NCBI GenBank assembly: GCA_965249035.1
Contig: CBDFKV010000007.1
Span: 1 to 64,000, forward strand
DNA from: CBDFKV01 sp965249035
Lineage (GTDB): Bacteria > Pseudomonadota > Gammaproteobacteria > Arenicellales > Poriferihabitantaceae
Direction of reading: 5' to 3'
Length of the DNA: 64,000 bases
Part shown: positions 8,701-16,881 of the stretch, in pieces
Position numbering within the stretch: the first letter of the stretch is position 1
Layout: each line of letters opens with the position of its first letter
Program-made: the position numbers and the translations under genes
Notes under the pieces: model-generated
The model's input: the letters and a program-made list of their open reading frames with translations, nothing else
What the model was told of the DNA's origin: nothing
Databases searched by the model: none

Positions 8701-9749
8701 ACTTCGTAGTGAACGTTGTCAGGGATCAAAAATCCTTCCAGGCTTTTGATTTTGGCCGCGATCGCTTTAGTCACGTCGATGCCGTTTGAGCCTTCGGTTT
8801 TTGAAAAGGCGATGGTGACCGCAGGAAAGCCTTCAGCGGGCAGCGGGCCTTCATAAGACTGGCCGGTATAGTGGCGAACCAAGTTAGTGGTTTCAGAGGG
8901 GCCAGGAATAATCGTGGCGACTTCTGAGAGATAGACTGGCCCTCCGTTGCGAACAGCAATGACCAGTTTACTGACATCAGCAGCACTTTCTAAAAAGGTG
9001 CCGGTATAAACGCTAAAGTTCGATTGGCCCAGTTCATAGCTGCCCGCTTTGAGTTCAGAATTAGCTGATTTGACCGCTTGTGCGACTTGTCCCGGGCTGA
9101 TATTTAAACTGGCTAATCGGGGGATGCTGAGCTCTACACGCACCTGCTCTTCGCGGCCGCCGATGATAAAGCCGGGGCCGGTATTGGGCAGTTCTTTGAC
9201 GCGTTGTAGTATATCGGTGCCCAGCTTGCGCAAGATGGCATCGTCGACGTCTTCTGACCAAAGCGTGATGGCATAGGCGGGGACATCATCAATCGCTTTG
9301 GGCTTGACCAGTGGCGGTGACGCGCCGGGGGGCACGATATCCATGTTCGATTGCAGTTTGTCGTATAGCTTGACCAGTGATGGTCCCATGCTTTCACCAA
9401 CGATGAACTGTACAGTCACCATCGCTTCACCGCGCCTTGATGCCGAGTAAACGTGGTCGACACCGGGGATTTCACTCATGATCCGTTCTAACGGGTCAGC
9501 CACTTGACGGGCGGTTTGTTCAGATGAGGCGCCTGGGTAACGCACAAAAATATCGACCATCGGCACTGATATTTGCGGATCTTCCTGGCGCGGAGTGATC
9601 CATAAACCAATCATCCCCACCGCCAGAGAAATGATTAGCAGAATAGGTGACAGGGGGGAATCGATAAATGCGCGCGCCATTTTGCCGGCAACGCCTAAAT
9701 TGTGTTCGTGGTGCTTAGGGTCAGTATTATGGTTATTGTTTGCACTCAT
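5712..9749 (-). CDS. RND-family efflux pump (HAE1-like) with repeat and Lys-rich C-terminal tail
   Basis: 1345 residues. Residues ~1-1070 are a full RND inner-membrane transporter: TM1 at about 33-52 followed by TPRQEDPQI, two large periplasmic loops, and the TM4 proton-relay motif GILVDDAIVVVENIY. RND proteins normally end soon after TM12 (here VVIPMGC near 1069). This one continues about 275 residues into the cytoplasm: a short Cys/Gly-rich linker, four tandem 30-residue units with consensus LTLEEKIALKKAGKY, then a Lys/Thr/Pro/Ala-rich histone-H1-like stretch ending in a basic RKRRGIRLKT. The frame is open throughout, and no separate start was seen for the tail. It works with the adaptor encoded 54 bp upstream; an outer-membrane channel gene is not in the window. 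Substrate unknown. Confidence 0.85.
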   Translation of the reverse strand: MSANNNHNTDPKHHEHNLGVAGKMARAFIDSPLSPILLIISLAVGMIGLWITPRQEDPQISVPMVDIFVRYPGASSEQTARQVADPLERIMSEIPGVDHVYSASRRGEAMVTVQFIVGESMGPSLVKLYDKLQSNMDIVPPGASPPLVKPKAIDDVPAYAITLWSEDVDDAILRKLGTDILQRVKELPNTGPGFIIGGREEQVRVELSIPRLASLNISPGQVAQAVKSANSELKAGSYELGQSNFSVYTGTFLESAADVSKLVIAVRNGGPVYLSEVATIIPGPSETTNLVRHYTGQSYEGPLPAEGFPAVTIAFSKTEGSNGIDVTKAIAAKIKSLEGFLIPDNVHYEVTRNYGQTAEDKVNELLFKLFIATAVVTLLVWFFLGMRPAIVTLIIIPIVILVTVFGAWMMGFTVDRVSLFALIFAIGILVDDAIVVVENIYRRWLMAGETSIEVAVDAVREVGNPTIVATFTVIAALLPMGFVRDMMGPYMMPIPALGSVAIIYSLFAAFAFTPWLTYKLRPTMQRLHDGEEKEQRFQEFVGTIYSKLVFSLMKSRLLSWATLIGILVVWAISVSLFYTKVVTVKMMPYDNKPEFNVVVNMPAGTALATTQGVVQKLTDAIRKEVPEVINLQTYIGTVSPYNFNGMVRHYYLRQEPWQGDIQIRLLDKGERERPSHNIAIATRKILTPLAKQLGARITVAEMPPGPPVLQTMVAEIYGPDADTRREVAAHMTNVFEQAESVGDVDNYMEAPHYTTEFRVNVDKAMQNGITVESINQSLAMVMGGFVGGVIKDEHSSDPVKIVIQAAHGERALTNNISNLPIPSPNGRMVPLYELGTFEQVLSDPIVYQKDLRPVEYVVGESVGKYAAPIYGIFEINEMLEDYVTPDGVKLKPSWWSAPESDQVSGFRWDGEWRVTFITFRDMGMAFAAAMILIYILVVWEFGNFKVPLIIISPIPLTMIGIMFGHFLHGAEFTATSMIGFIALAGIIVRNSILLVDFAQEAIAEGAAPREALAMAGQARIRPIVITALALMGGSSVILFDPIFQGMAISLLYGVSIATLLTLVVIPMGCDTWRSSICGHPDGGNGNDGGSCTPPPAGKDTPKKKLTLEEKIALKKAGKYDAASNKVYDPAPKPKLSLEEKIALKKAGKYESASAKANSPAPTKKLTLEQKIALKKAGKYESASTKLTKDAPKPKLTLEEKIALKKAGKYPSAATRSASDNAEPQTASAVDRAAPVSAAKTSSKKPTTTKKISRKKAAKKLTKKVVRKKITAKPTTKPITKKASRPAVSKATRKKVAKKPRVSKSSTPPVTSKATEKPTVTKTVTKTVTKKVNPATRKRRGIRLKT
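5767..5802 (-). repeat. 12-bp tandem repeat coding for Thr-Val-Thr-Lys
   Basis: Three head-to-tail copies of GTAACCGTCTTT (the third diverged at its end) at 5767-5778, 5779-5790 and 5791-5802 encode a TVTKTVTKTV stretch near the end of the RND tail. Such short repeats expand and contract by slippage in 4-residue steps without breaking the frame. Confidence 0.85.
6111..6470 (-). repeat. Four exact-period 90-bp tandem repeats in the RND tail
   Basis: Units begin at 6111, 6201, 6291 and 6381, each 90 bp. The same landmark (TATTTAC or a one-base variant) falls at 6124, 6214, 6304 and 6394. Each unit encodes LxLEExIALKKAGKY followed by a ~15-residue Ala/Ser/Pro/Lys spacer. Conservation is at protein level more than DNA level (many third-base differences), which points to an old duplication kept by selection. 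Confidence 0.9.
6504..6563. repeat. 17-bp direct repeat at the pump-tail junction
   Basis: The 17-mer CCCATCGGGATGACCAC occurs at 6504-6520 and again at 6547-6563. The offset is 43 bp, not a multiple of three, so the copies are read in different frames (VVIPMG and CGHPDGG). It sits exactly where the transporter ends and the tail begins. Confidence 0.85.
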
Positions 9750-9803
9750 ATGTCTGTTTACCGTTGGATCACGTTAGTTTTCTCGTTTTAAACCTATTGT
9801 TTG

Positions 9804-11123
9804 TTATGATTTAGGCTGAGTGCTGTAAGGAGAAGCGGGCGAACCAAATTGGGCCGACGGTTGAGATGATAAGACCTGGATCAATTGCCCGGAGCGAATT
9901 TGAGAGTCGGGTTTGACGACGATCCGGTCGCCCGAAGTGATCCCCGATAAAACTACAATAGATTCACCCGCACCTGCGCTGGCGGTACGAACCATGCGTA
10001 ATTCCGCTTTACCATCATTATTAACCATATAAACCGAAGACTGGCTACCACGCCAAACAATCGCAGACGAGGGCAGGCTGATGGTTTCTTGACCAACGCG
10101 ACTGGTGTCGGGAACTTCAACGTTGACGTACATTCCTGGCGAGGCATTGGTTTTCGGAGGTAGGCTGATTTTGACGCGGACGGTGTGTCGTTGTGCATCT
10201 GCCGATGGAAAAATGCGAACGATCTTGCCTTTCACTCGGGTATTGGTCGTATCAATGCTGACGTCGATGTCCATGTCTTCGCTCAAGCTGGTTAATAGCC
10301 GAGAGGGGACGTCGATTTGAACTTGCAGGGCTGAAATATCGCCGATCCGAACCAGGCTTTGTCCAGGCTGAACGGCATCACCAAGCTCGATCATTTTTTC
10401 AAGGATGATGGTGTCAGCAGGGGCTATGGCTTGTTTGTCGCGGAACATGGCGTCAATTTGGTCGAGCTGAGATTCTGCTTCCAATACCGCACTTTTGGCC
10501 TGCTCAACCGCGTTACGGCTGGAAGAAATACTGGCATAGCGGTCGTAGTCCGAGTCGCCAATTCCAGCCGCATCACCCATATTTTGAGTGACGAAATAGT
10601 CAAACATAGAGGGCATGCCCATGCCGCCGCGGCCGTTGTAGCCGTCAGAAATGATATTTTGATCAAGCTGGATATAGGCATTCCTTAGCTGCGCCTGTGC
10701 GCGGCGGCGGCCAGCATCGGCAGCACTACGCTGGGCGATTAAGCTCTTTTCATCAAGGTCGACTATGGTTTGACCACGGCGTACTGCGGTGCCTTCTTCA
10801 CCTGCAATATAGACTACGCGTCCGGGCGCTTGGGCACGTATGGTTAGTTCGGTTTTTGGAATAACCGTCCCGCCCAGGGAAATGGTGGCGTGGCTATCGC
10901 TCGGGTTAGCCACCATCACTTCATATGGATGGGCGCTGTTTATATTGGCAGCCGTCGCTTGCAGTGCCTTGGTTTCAGCTTGAGCACGTTGATCTTTTTC
11001 GGCATCAGATTCGCCGCAGCCAACCAGCATCAGCGTGGAGGCGAAGACCAATGCCCCGAGGCGGCGATAAGTCGAGCGAGGCTCGAGGTAACGAAATGAT
11101 GATGCGATATCGTTAAAGTGCAT
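9804..11123 (-). CDS. RND efflux periplasmic adaptor (membrane fusion protein), lipoprotein
   Basis: 439 residues from the ATG at 11121-11123. I chose this start because AGGAG lies 6 nt upstream on the minus strand; a longer frame to 11180 lacks such a site. After an unusually long N-terminal region (about 25 residues) a lipobox LMLVGC marks a lipid-anchored protein. Lipoyl half-motifs surround an alpha-helical hairpin (roughly residues 100-250, including an odd Gly/Met-rich insert GYNGRGGMGMPSM), followed by beta-barrel and membrane-proximal domains (RVKGKIVRIFPSADAQRHTVRV). It bridges the pump encoded at 5712-9749 to an outer-membrane channel. The two genes form an operon with a 54-bp gap. 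Confidence 0.85.
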   Translation of the reverse strand: MHFNDIASSFRYLEPRSTYRRLGALVFASTLMLVGCGESDAEKDQRAQAETKALQATAANINSAHPYEVMVANPSDSHATISLGGTVIPKTELTIRAQAPGRVVYIAGEEGTAVRRGQTIVDLDEKSLIAQRSAADAGRRRAQAQLRNAYIQLDQNIISDGYNGRGGMGMPSMFDYFVTQNMGDAAGIGDSDYDRYASISSSRNAVEQAKSAVLEAESQLDQIDAMFRDKQAIAPADTIILEKMIELGDAVQPGQSLVRIGDISALQVQIDVPSRLLTSLSEDMDIDVSIDTTNTRVKGKIVRIFPSADAQRHTVRVKISLPPKTNASPGMYVNVEVPDTSRVGQETISLPSSAIVWRGSQSSVYMVNNDGKAELRMVRTASAGAGESIVVLSGITSGDRIVVKPDSQIRSGQLIQVLSSQPSAQFGSPASPYSTQPKS

Positions 11124-11489
11124 TCGTCGCTCCTGAATCGGTACTTTTAATATGTTTGTAGTAGCTTGACTTTGTAGCAAAAAAACGTCGATAAGTCTAT
11201 GTCAGAAAAGTTCTGTGCACATTGGCTAAACCCCTGCCCAGCGTGGGCCTAACAGCTTGGGCGATTCTACATAAATATTACTATATTAGCAAATGTTAAT
11301 TATTAGTTTGGTTTAATAGATGGGCTTGCACTATCGGTCGGGTTTGGGCGCTGCCGTGCTCGGTGCGAATTACTACTAATTTTGTGGTGTAAAACGCTTG
11401 TAAAGTACCGGCTGGCCCCCAGATTAGGCGTCGGGTTATTGCAGGGCGTTGCCTTGTAGAGTTTCTAAATAGTTAAAAACGGTTAACCA
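11124..11489. other. Divergent intergenic region between efflux adaptor and grpE
   Basis: 366 bp without a supported gene. It must hold the promoter of the minus-strand efflux operon (not resolved) and the plus-strand heat-shock promoter listed separately at 11397-11424. An AT-rich stretch at about 11270-11320 is the most likely place for the efflux promoter. Confidence 0.6.
11397..11424 (+). promoter_or_regulatory. Sigma32-type heat-shock promoter of grpE-dnaK
   Basis: CTTGTAA at 11397-11403 followed after 13 nt by CCCCAGAT at 11417-11424. This fits the sigma32 consensus CTTGAAA-N(11-16)-CCCCATNT with one mismatch in each half. It lies about 65 bp before the grpE start, as expected for a chaperone operon. 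Confidence 0.7.
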
Positions 11490-12095
11490 ATGGGTAGTAA
11501 AGACAAACAAAAAATGGAACAGGAACAGGTCATCGGTGACGAGCTAAAGTCCGAAGAAGGCGAGCTTGAGGGTCAAGACGACGTGCTTGAAGAGTCGCTG
11601 ACCTATGAAGAGCTGCTCGATCGCGTCCAAGAGCTAGAACGCAAGAACGTTAATCTAGCCGACCAATATTTACGCGCCAAAGCAGAAACGGACAATACGC
11701 GCCGGATTGCTGATGTTGAAGTCAAAAAAGCGCGAAAATTTGCGTTGGAAGCATTTGCGAAAGAACTGCTGCCAGTCAAGGATAGTCTCGATCAAGCTGC
11801 TTTGGTCAATTTGGATGATGATGCCGATCAAAAGGTGGTCACTCAAATGCGGGAGGGTTTGACCTTGACGACGCGCCAGCTCGAATCAGCATTCGAGAAA
11901 TTCCATATAGAAGAAGTTAGCCCGGAAGTGGGTGACGATCTCGATCCGGAATTGCATCAGCCGATGGCGATGCAGCCGTCGGATGAAGTCAAAGCCAATA
12001 AAATACTGACCGCCATTCAAAAGGGTTTTACGCTCAATGAGCGTTTGCTGCGGCCAGCGATGGTGCTGGTATCCAGCGGTAAGCCGAAAGAGTAA
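11490..12095 (+). CDS. grpE: GrpE, nucleotide exchange factor of DnaK
   Basis: 201 residues. An acidic N-terminus is followed by a long coiled coil (about 38-100, LLDRVQELERKNVNLADQYLRAKAETDNTRR) and the C-terminal beta domain carrying the GrpE signature (DLDPELHQPMAMQPSDEVKANKILTAIQKGFTLNERLLRPAMVLVS). GrpE dimers release ADP from DnaK and act as a thermosensor. It is first of the chaperone genes, directly behind the sigma32-type promoter, with dnaK 104 bp downstream. Confidence 0.97.
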   Translation: MGSKDKQKMEQEQVIGDELKSEEGELEGQDDVLEESLTYEELLDRVQELERKNVNLADQYLRAKAETDNTRRIADVEVKKARKFALEAFAKELLPVKDSLDQAALVNLDDDADQKVVTQMREGLTLTTRQLESAFEKFHIEEVSPEVGDDLDPELHQPMAMQPSDEVKANKILTAIQKGFTLNERLLRPAMVLVSSGKPKE

Positions 12096-12199
12096 AACAA
12101 GGGCATAAATACGCACAGATTTTGGGGCTTTAATTTCCGTGTGGCTGCCCCATATTCTCTGACAGAGTTTAATCGAACAGTTTATTAGAGGAATCTAAA

Positions 12200-14122
12200 A
12201 TGGGTAAAATAATTGGTATTGACTTAGGGACAACTAACTCCTGCGTCGCTTTGATGGAGGGTGATACGCCCAAGGTTATTGAAAATTCAGAAGGCCGCCG
12301 TACGACGCCGTCAGTGGTTGCTTTCACGGATGATGATCAAGTATTGGTCGGTGACGCTGCTCGGCGACAAGCGATCACTAACCCCGAAAACACCGTTTTT
12401 GCGGTCAAGCGTTTAATTGGCCGCAAGTTTGATGAAGACGTGGTACAGCGTGACATCAAGCTAATGCCCTACAAGATCGTCAAGGCAAAGAATGGTGATG
12501 CCTGGATTGAAGTGGGTGGTCAGCAAATGTCACCACAGGAAGTATCGGCAAAAATTTTGCAAAAGATGAAGTCGACGGCAGAAGACTATTTAGGTGAGCC
12601 AGTTACCGAAGCGGTGGTAACCGTGCCTGCTTATTTTAACGACTCGCAGCGTCAAGCCACCAAAGACGCGGGCAAGATCGCTGGCCTGGAAGTGAAGCGG
12701 ATTATCAACGAGCCGACTGCGGCAGCGTTGGCATTTGGCTTGGATAAGGTCAAAGGCGATAAAACCATCGCGGTTTATGATTTGGGTGGCGGTACTTTTG
12801 ACGTCTCTATCATTGAAATAGCCGATCTGGATGGTGAGCAGCAATTTGAAGTATTGTCGACTAACGGCGATACCTTTCTCGGCGGTGAAGATTTTGACAC
12901 GCGCTTGATTGACTACATCGTTAAAGAATACAAAAAGGATCAGAATTTTGATTTGACGGGTGATCCTTTGGCGATGCAACGTCTTAAAGAAGGCGCTGAA
13001 AAAGCCAAGATCGAGTTGTCAAACTCAACTCAAACTGAGATCAATCTGCCGTACATCACGGCTGATGCCAGTGGCCCAAAACACCTTAACATGAAAATTA
13101 GCCGCGCCAAATTAGAATCGTTGGTGGATGAGTTGATCCAGCGTTCGATTGCGCCGTGCAAAATAGCGCTTAAAGATGCAGGCCTCAGTGCGAGTGAAAT
13201 CGATGACGTGATCTTGGTGGGTGGGCAGTCACGCATGCCTAAAGTACAGGAAGCGGTAACTCAGTTTTTTGGCCAAGAAGTGCGACGTGATGTTAACCCT
13301 GACGAAGCGGTTGCGGTCGGTGCATCGGTGCAAGGTGGTGTATTGTCTGGTGATGTCAAAGACGTCTTATTGCTTGACGTTACACCATTGTCTTTGGGGA
13401 TTGAAACCCTCGGTGGGGTATTGAGCAAGTTGATCGAAAAGAACACGACGATCCCGACCAAGGCAAGCCAAACCTTCTCGACTGCCGACGATAATCAACC
13501 GGCGGTTACGATCCACGTCTTGCAGGGTGAGCGCGAAATGGCAAATGACAATAAGTCTTTAGGGCGCTTTGACTTATCGGATATTCCTCCGGCACCGCGT
13601 GGTGTCCCGCAGATTGAAGTGACCTTCGATATTGACGCGAACGGCATTATGCATGTGTCGGCTAAAGACAAGGCGACCGGCAAAGAAAACAAGATCAAGA
13701 TTACCGCAGGCTCTGGTCTCAGCGATACTGAAATCGAGCGTATGGTACGCGAAGCGGAAGAAAATGCCGATGCGGATAAAGAGCTGCGCGAATTGGTCGA
13801 TGCTCGCAATCAGGGCGAAGCTTTGATTCATCAGGCCCAAAAGTCGCTGACTGACTTGGCTGATAAAGCGGATGATTCCACCAAATCTGCTATTGAAGAT
13901 GCAGCAAAAGCCCTGGAAGAAGCGATTAAAGGTGATGACAAAGCGGATATTGATGCTAAAACGCAAGCATTGTCGGAAGCCTCACAAAAATTGGCTGAAC
14001 AAGCGTATGCCGAGCAAGCCGAGGCGGCTGAAGGTGAAGCTGAGCCAGAATCAGATACTGCTAATGACGATGATATCGTCGATGCTGAGTTTGAAGAAGT
14101 TGACGACGACAAAAAGACATAA
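12200..14122 (+). CDS. dnaK: DnaK, Hsp70 chaperone
   Basis: 640 residues, the usual family length. It opens with [17 protein letters not shown] (phosphate loop 1), has [13 protein letters not shown] and [11 protein letters not shown] in the ATPase domain, the linker [16 protein letters not shown], and an acidic C-terminus ending near [10 protein letters not shown] good ribosome-binding site (AGAGGAA) lies 8 nt before the ATG. DnaK binds exposed hydrophobic peptides in an ATP cycle driven by DnaJ and GrpE. A strong terminator follows, which separates it from dnaJ. Confidence 0.99.
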   Translation: MGKIIGIDLGTTNSCVALMEGDTPKVIENSEGRRTTPSVVAFTDDDQVLVGDAARRQAITNPENTVFAVKRLIGRKFDEDVVQRDIKLMPYKIVKAKNGDAWIEVGGQQMSPQEVSAKILQKMKSTAEDYLGEPVTEAVVTVPAYFNDSQRQATKDAGKIAGLEVKRIINEPTAAALAFGLDKVKGDKTIAVYDLGGGTFDVSIIEIADLDGEQQFEVLSTNGDTFLGGEDFDTRLIDYIVKEYKKDQNFDLTGDPLAMQRLKEGAEKAKIELSNSTQTEINLPYITADASGPKHLNMKISRAKLESLVDELIQRSIAPCKIALKDAGLSASEIDDVILVGGQSRMPKVQEAVTQFFGQEVRRDVNPDEAVAVGASVQGGVLSGDVKDVLLLDVTPLSLGIETLGGVLSKLIEKNTTIPTKASQTFSTADDNQPAVTIHVLQGEREMANDNKSLGRFDLSDIPPAPRGVPQIEVTFDIDANGIMHVSAKDKATGKENKIKITAGSGLSDTEIERMVREAEENADADKELRELVDARNQGEALIHQAQKSLTDLADKADDSTKSAIEDAAKALEEAIKGDDKADIDAKTQALSEASQKLAEQAYAEQAEAAEGEAEPESDTANDDDIVDAEFEEVDDDKKT

Positions 14123-14171
14123 GCAGATTATTTGGCAAGACTTCTAGATTAAGTACTTGAGCGTTTATATG

Positions 14172-14204
14172 AGGTGGGTTGAGTTAGCTTAACCCACCTT
14201 TTTT
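14172..14204 (+). terminator. Strong rho-independent terminator between dnaK and dnaJ
   Basis: A 9-bp stem AGGTGGGTT (14172-14180) pairs with AACCCACCT (14191-14199), followed by T6. It should make dnaJ expression depend on read-through or its own promoter in the ~90 bp that follow. Confidence 0.9.
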
Positions 14205-14294
14205 CGAGCGACTCAGGCACGGCGATCAACCGCAGAACTCTTAGTTATCCTTTTGATAAACCCACTAGCAAAAACATGATTAGCAACCCATTCC

Positions 14295-15413
14295 ATGGCT
14301 AGAGACTATTACGAAGTGCTCGGTGCCTCTAAAACGGCATCACAAGCTGAAATTAAAAAGTCTTATCGTCGCCAAGCGATGAAATTCCATCCGGACCGTA
14401 ACCCGGAAGGCGGTGAAGAGGCTGAGGCACAGTTTAAAGAAATCCAGGAAGCTTATTCGGTTTTAAGTGACGAGCAAAAACGTGCCGCTTATGATCAATT
14501 TGGCCATGCTGGGGTTGACCCGTCTGCGGGAATGGGTGGTGGAGCTGGTGGTTTCGGCGATATTTTCGGCGATATGTTTGGCGATATTTTTGGTGGCGGG
14601 CGTGGTGGTGGCCAACGCCAAGCACGGGGCGCTGATCTGCGTATTAGAATCGAACTAACATTGGAAGAAGCCGTTAGTGGTCTTGAAAAGGTCATCAAAA
14701 TCCCACGCTCTCGACGCTGCAATACCTGCGATGGTACCGGTGCAAAACCGGGTAGCTCTCCAACTACTTGCCAGACGTGCCAAGGGCAGGGCCAAGTGCG
14801 GATGCAGCAAGGCTTTTTCTCGGTACAACAAACTTGTCCGCAATGTAGTGGCACGGGGGAGCAAATCTCAGATCCTTGTGGTAGCTGCGGTGGTCAGGGT
14901 CACCTACGCGAAGAAAAGAAACTCAAGGTTAAAATCCCTGGCGGCGTTGATGAAGGCGATCAAATTCGCGTCAGTGGTGAAGGTGAGGGCGGTGGCAAAG
15001 GCGTTGTCCCTGGCGATTTATACGTTCAGGTTCGACTCAAAAGCCATGATATTTTTCGCCGCGAAGGTGATGATTTAGCCTGTGATGTGCCGGTTAGTTA
15101 TACCACCATGGCTTTGGGCGGTGATCTTGAAGTGCCGACCTTAAGTGGCCGAGCCAGTATTAAGGTGCCAGCGGGCTCTCAGCCTAATCGGGTTTTCAGG
15201 TTGCGTGGTAAGGGTATCAAGAACGTCCGCTCTGGTCATGTCGGCGATTTGTTTATTAAGGTGATGACCGAAACACCAGTTAATTTAACCAGTGAACAGC
15301 AGAAATTGCTAAAGCAATTGCAAAAATCACTAGATAAAGGCGGGAAAAGGCATAGTCCACACGGCAGTACGTGGACAGATAAGATAAAATCGTTCTTTGA
15401 TAAGGTGGTATAA
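14295..15413 (+). CDS. dnaJ: DnaJ, Hsp40 co-chaperone
   Basis: 372 residues. The J domain (1-70) has the HPD motif in FHPDRN, then a Gly/Phe-rich linker ([17 protein letters not shown]), then four CxxCxGxG zinc modules ([32 protein letters not shown]) and the C-terminal substrate-binding domains. It delivers clients to DnaK and stimulates its ATPase. Start at [10 protein letters not shown] matches the family. It lies 172 bp after dnaK behind a terminator. Confidence 0.99.
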   Translation: MARDYYEVLGASKTASQAEIKKSYRRQAMKFHPDRNPEGGEEAEAQFKEIQEAYSVLSDEQKRAAYDQFGHAGVDPSAGMGGGAGGFGDIFGDMFGDIFGGGRGGGQRQARGADLRIRIELTLEEAVSGLEKVIKIPRSRRCNTCDGTGAKPGSSPTTCQTCQGQGQVRMQQGFFSVQQTCPQCSGTGEQISDPCGSCGGQGHLREEKKLKVKIPGGVDEGDQIRVSGEGEGGGKGVVPGDLYVQVRLKSHDIFRREGDDLACDVPVSYTTMALGGDLEVPTLSGRASIKVPAGSQPNRVFRLRGKGIKNVRSGHVGDLFIKVMTETPVNLTSEQQKLLKQLQKSLDKGGKRHSPHGSTWTDKIKSFFDKVV

Positions 15414-15477
15414 CGGCAGTTAATCTTGCTTTTTTGGGCAATGATAAAGGTGCCAGACAACAATAGCTGAAGAACTG

Positions 15478-16020
15478 ATGATTGAAATAGAAAAGACACC
15501 ATTACTCGGTGTGGTGGTGGTGAAAAACCGCGTTTTCGGTGACGAACGCGGTTTTTTCATGGAGACGTATAATAAACAGCGATTTGAAGAAGTCGGCTTG
15601 CCGGGCGCGTTTGTGCAGGATAACCATTCCCGATCGTCTAAGGGGGTATTGCGTGGTCTGCATTACCAATTTCCGCAATGGCAAGGCAAGTTGGTACGGA
15701 CGATTTCAGGTGCCATTTATGATGTGGCGGTTGATATGCGCCGTGACTCACCGACCTATTCACAGTGGTTTGGTATCGAGCTGAATGACGACAATCGTTG
15801 GCAGTTGTACATTCCTCCCGGGTTTGCGCATGGCTTTGCGACCTTGAGTGATGTCGCTGATGTCGCCTACAAATGCACCACTTTGTATAAACCCGAAGAC
15901 GATGCGGGTATTCGTTGGGATGACCCCGATGTTGCTATTGATTGGCCGGTTAGCGATCCAATCATTTCTTCGAAAGATGCCGACGCACCTTTTTTGAAAG
16001 ACATTAACGTGAGCCACTAA
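15478..16020 (+). CDS. rfbC: dTDP-4-dehydrorhamnose 3,5-epimerase
   Basis: 180 residues, the usual length for RfbC/RmlC. Motifs include DERGFFMETYN, FVQDNHSRSSKGVLRGLHYQ (catalytic His in GLHYQ) and YIPPGFAHGF. It epimerises C3 and C5 of dTDP-4-keto-6-deoxyglucose in dTDP-L-rhamnose synthesis for surface polysaccharide. The reductase gene follows after one base, so the pair is an operon; rfbA and rfbB are not in the window. Confidence 0.96.
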   Translation: MIEIEKTPLLGVVVVKNRVFGDERGFFMETYNKQRFEEVGLPGAFVQDNHSRSSKGVLRGLHYQFPQWQGKLVRTISGAIYDVAVDMRRDSPTYSQWFGIELNDDNRWQLYIPPGFAHGFATLSDVADVAYKCTTLYKPEDDAGIRWDDPDVAIDWPVSDPIISSKDADAPFLKDINVSH

Positions 16021-16021
16021 C

Positions 16022-16864
16022 GTGAAAATCATTGTTTTTGGAAAGAATGGGCAAGTGGGTAGTGCACTCTGTCGCTTGTTGGATAGCGCGCACGAAGTGA
16101 TTGCGCTGGATAAAGAAGAGCTTGATTTATGTGATAGTGCGGCGATTAATGAGTGCATCGTTTCGCGCTCACCGGATTGGGTGGTGAATTGCTCAGCTTA
16201 CACTGCTGTGGATAATGCTGAAGCCGATCTTGAGTTAGCACAGCAGCTCAACGAGATTGCACCTGCTGAAATGGCCGCTGCTTGTGAGCAAATGGGTGCG
16301 GCATTTTTACACTATTCCACCGACTACGTGTTTGACGGTAACGCCACGGTTCCCTATCTCGAAAACGATAAGCCTAATCCGAAAAGCGTGTATGGCATCA
16401 CCAAACTTGCCGGTGAACGAGCGGTAATGGCGGCCTGTCCGACGACGATCATTTTGCGCACAGCCTGGGTTTATTCAAAAGAGGGCAAGAATTTTGTGAA
16501 TACCATGCTGCGGCTGGCTACGCAGCACGATCAGTTGACGGTGGTGGCCGACCAGTTCGGGTCTCCAACACTTGCAAGCGATTTGGCAGAGGCGAGCGTC
16601 GCCATTATCTCAAGCCAACCTCAGGCAGAGGCTGCTGGCATTTACCACGCTACTGGTAAGGGCGCCACCAATTGGCACGAGTTTGCCAGCGAGATTTTTC
16701 GGCTGCGAGGTTTGACAGTGGAGGTCATTCCGGTGACCACCGAGCAATACCCCACGGCTGCGCCGCGCCCGGCCTATTCAGTGCTGTGTAACGATAAGCT
16801 GAAAGCAAACTTCGGCATCGAATTACCTGATTGGCAGCAGTCGCTGGCACGTACGCTGTCTTAG
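16022..16864 (+). CDS. rfbD: dTDP-4-dehydrorhamnose reductase
   Basis: 280 residues, starting at GTG one base after the rfbC stop. Features are the NAD(P)-binding GKNGQVGSAL near the N-terminus, the STDYVFDG signature, and the YGITKLAGE motif with catalytic Tyr and Lys of the SDR fold. It catalyses the final step of dTDP-L-rhamnose synthesis. GTG is chosen because it fits the family N-terminus (VKIIVFGKNGQVG). Confidence 0.95.
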   Translation: MKIIVFGKNGQVGSALCRLLDSAHEVIALDKEELDLCDSAAINECIVSRSPDWVVNCSAYTAVDNAEADLELAQQLNEIAPAEMAAACEQMGAAFLHYSTDYVFDGNATVPYLENDKPNPKSVYGITKLAGERAVMAACPTTIILRTAWVYSKEGKNFVNTMLRLATQHDQLTVVADQFGSPTLASDLAEASVAIISSQPQAEAAGIYHATGKGATNWHEFASEIFRLRGLTVEVIPVTTEQYPTAAPRPAYSVLCNDKLKANFGIELPDWQQSLARTLS

Positions 16865-16881
16865 GCGGGAAGGCTAGCATC

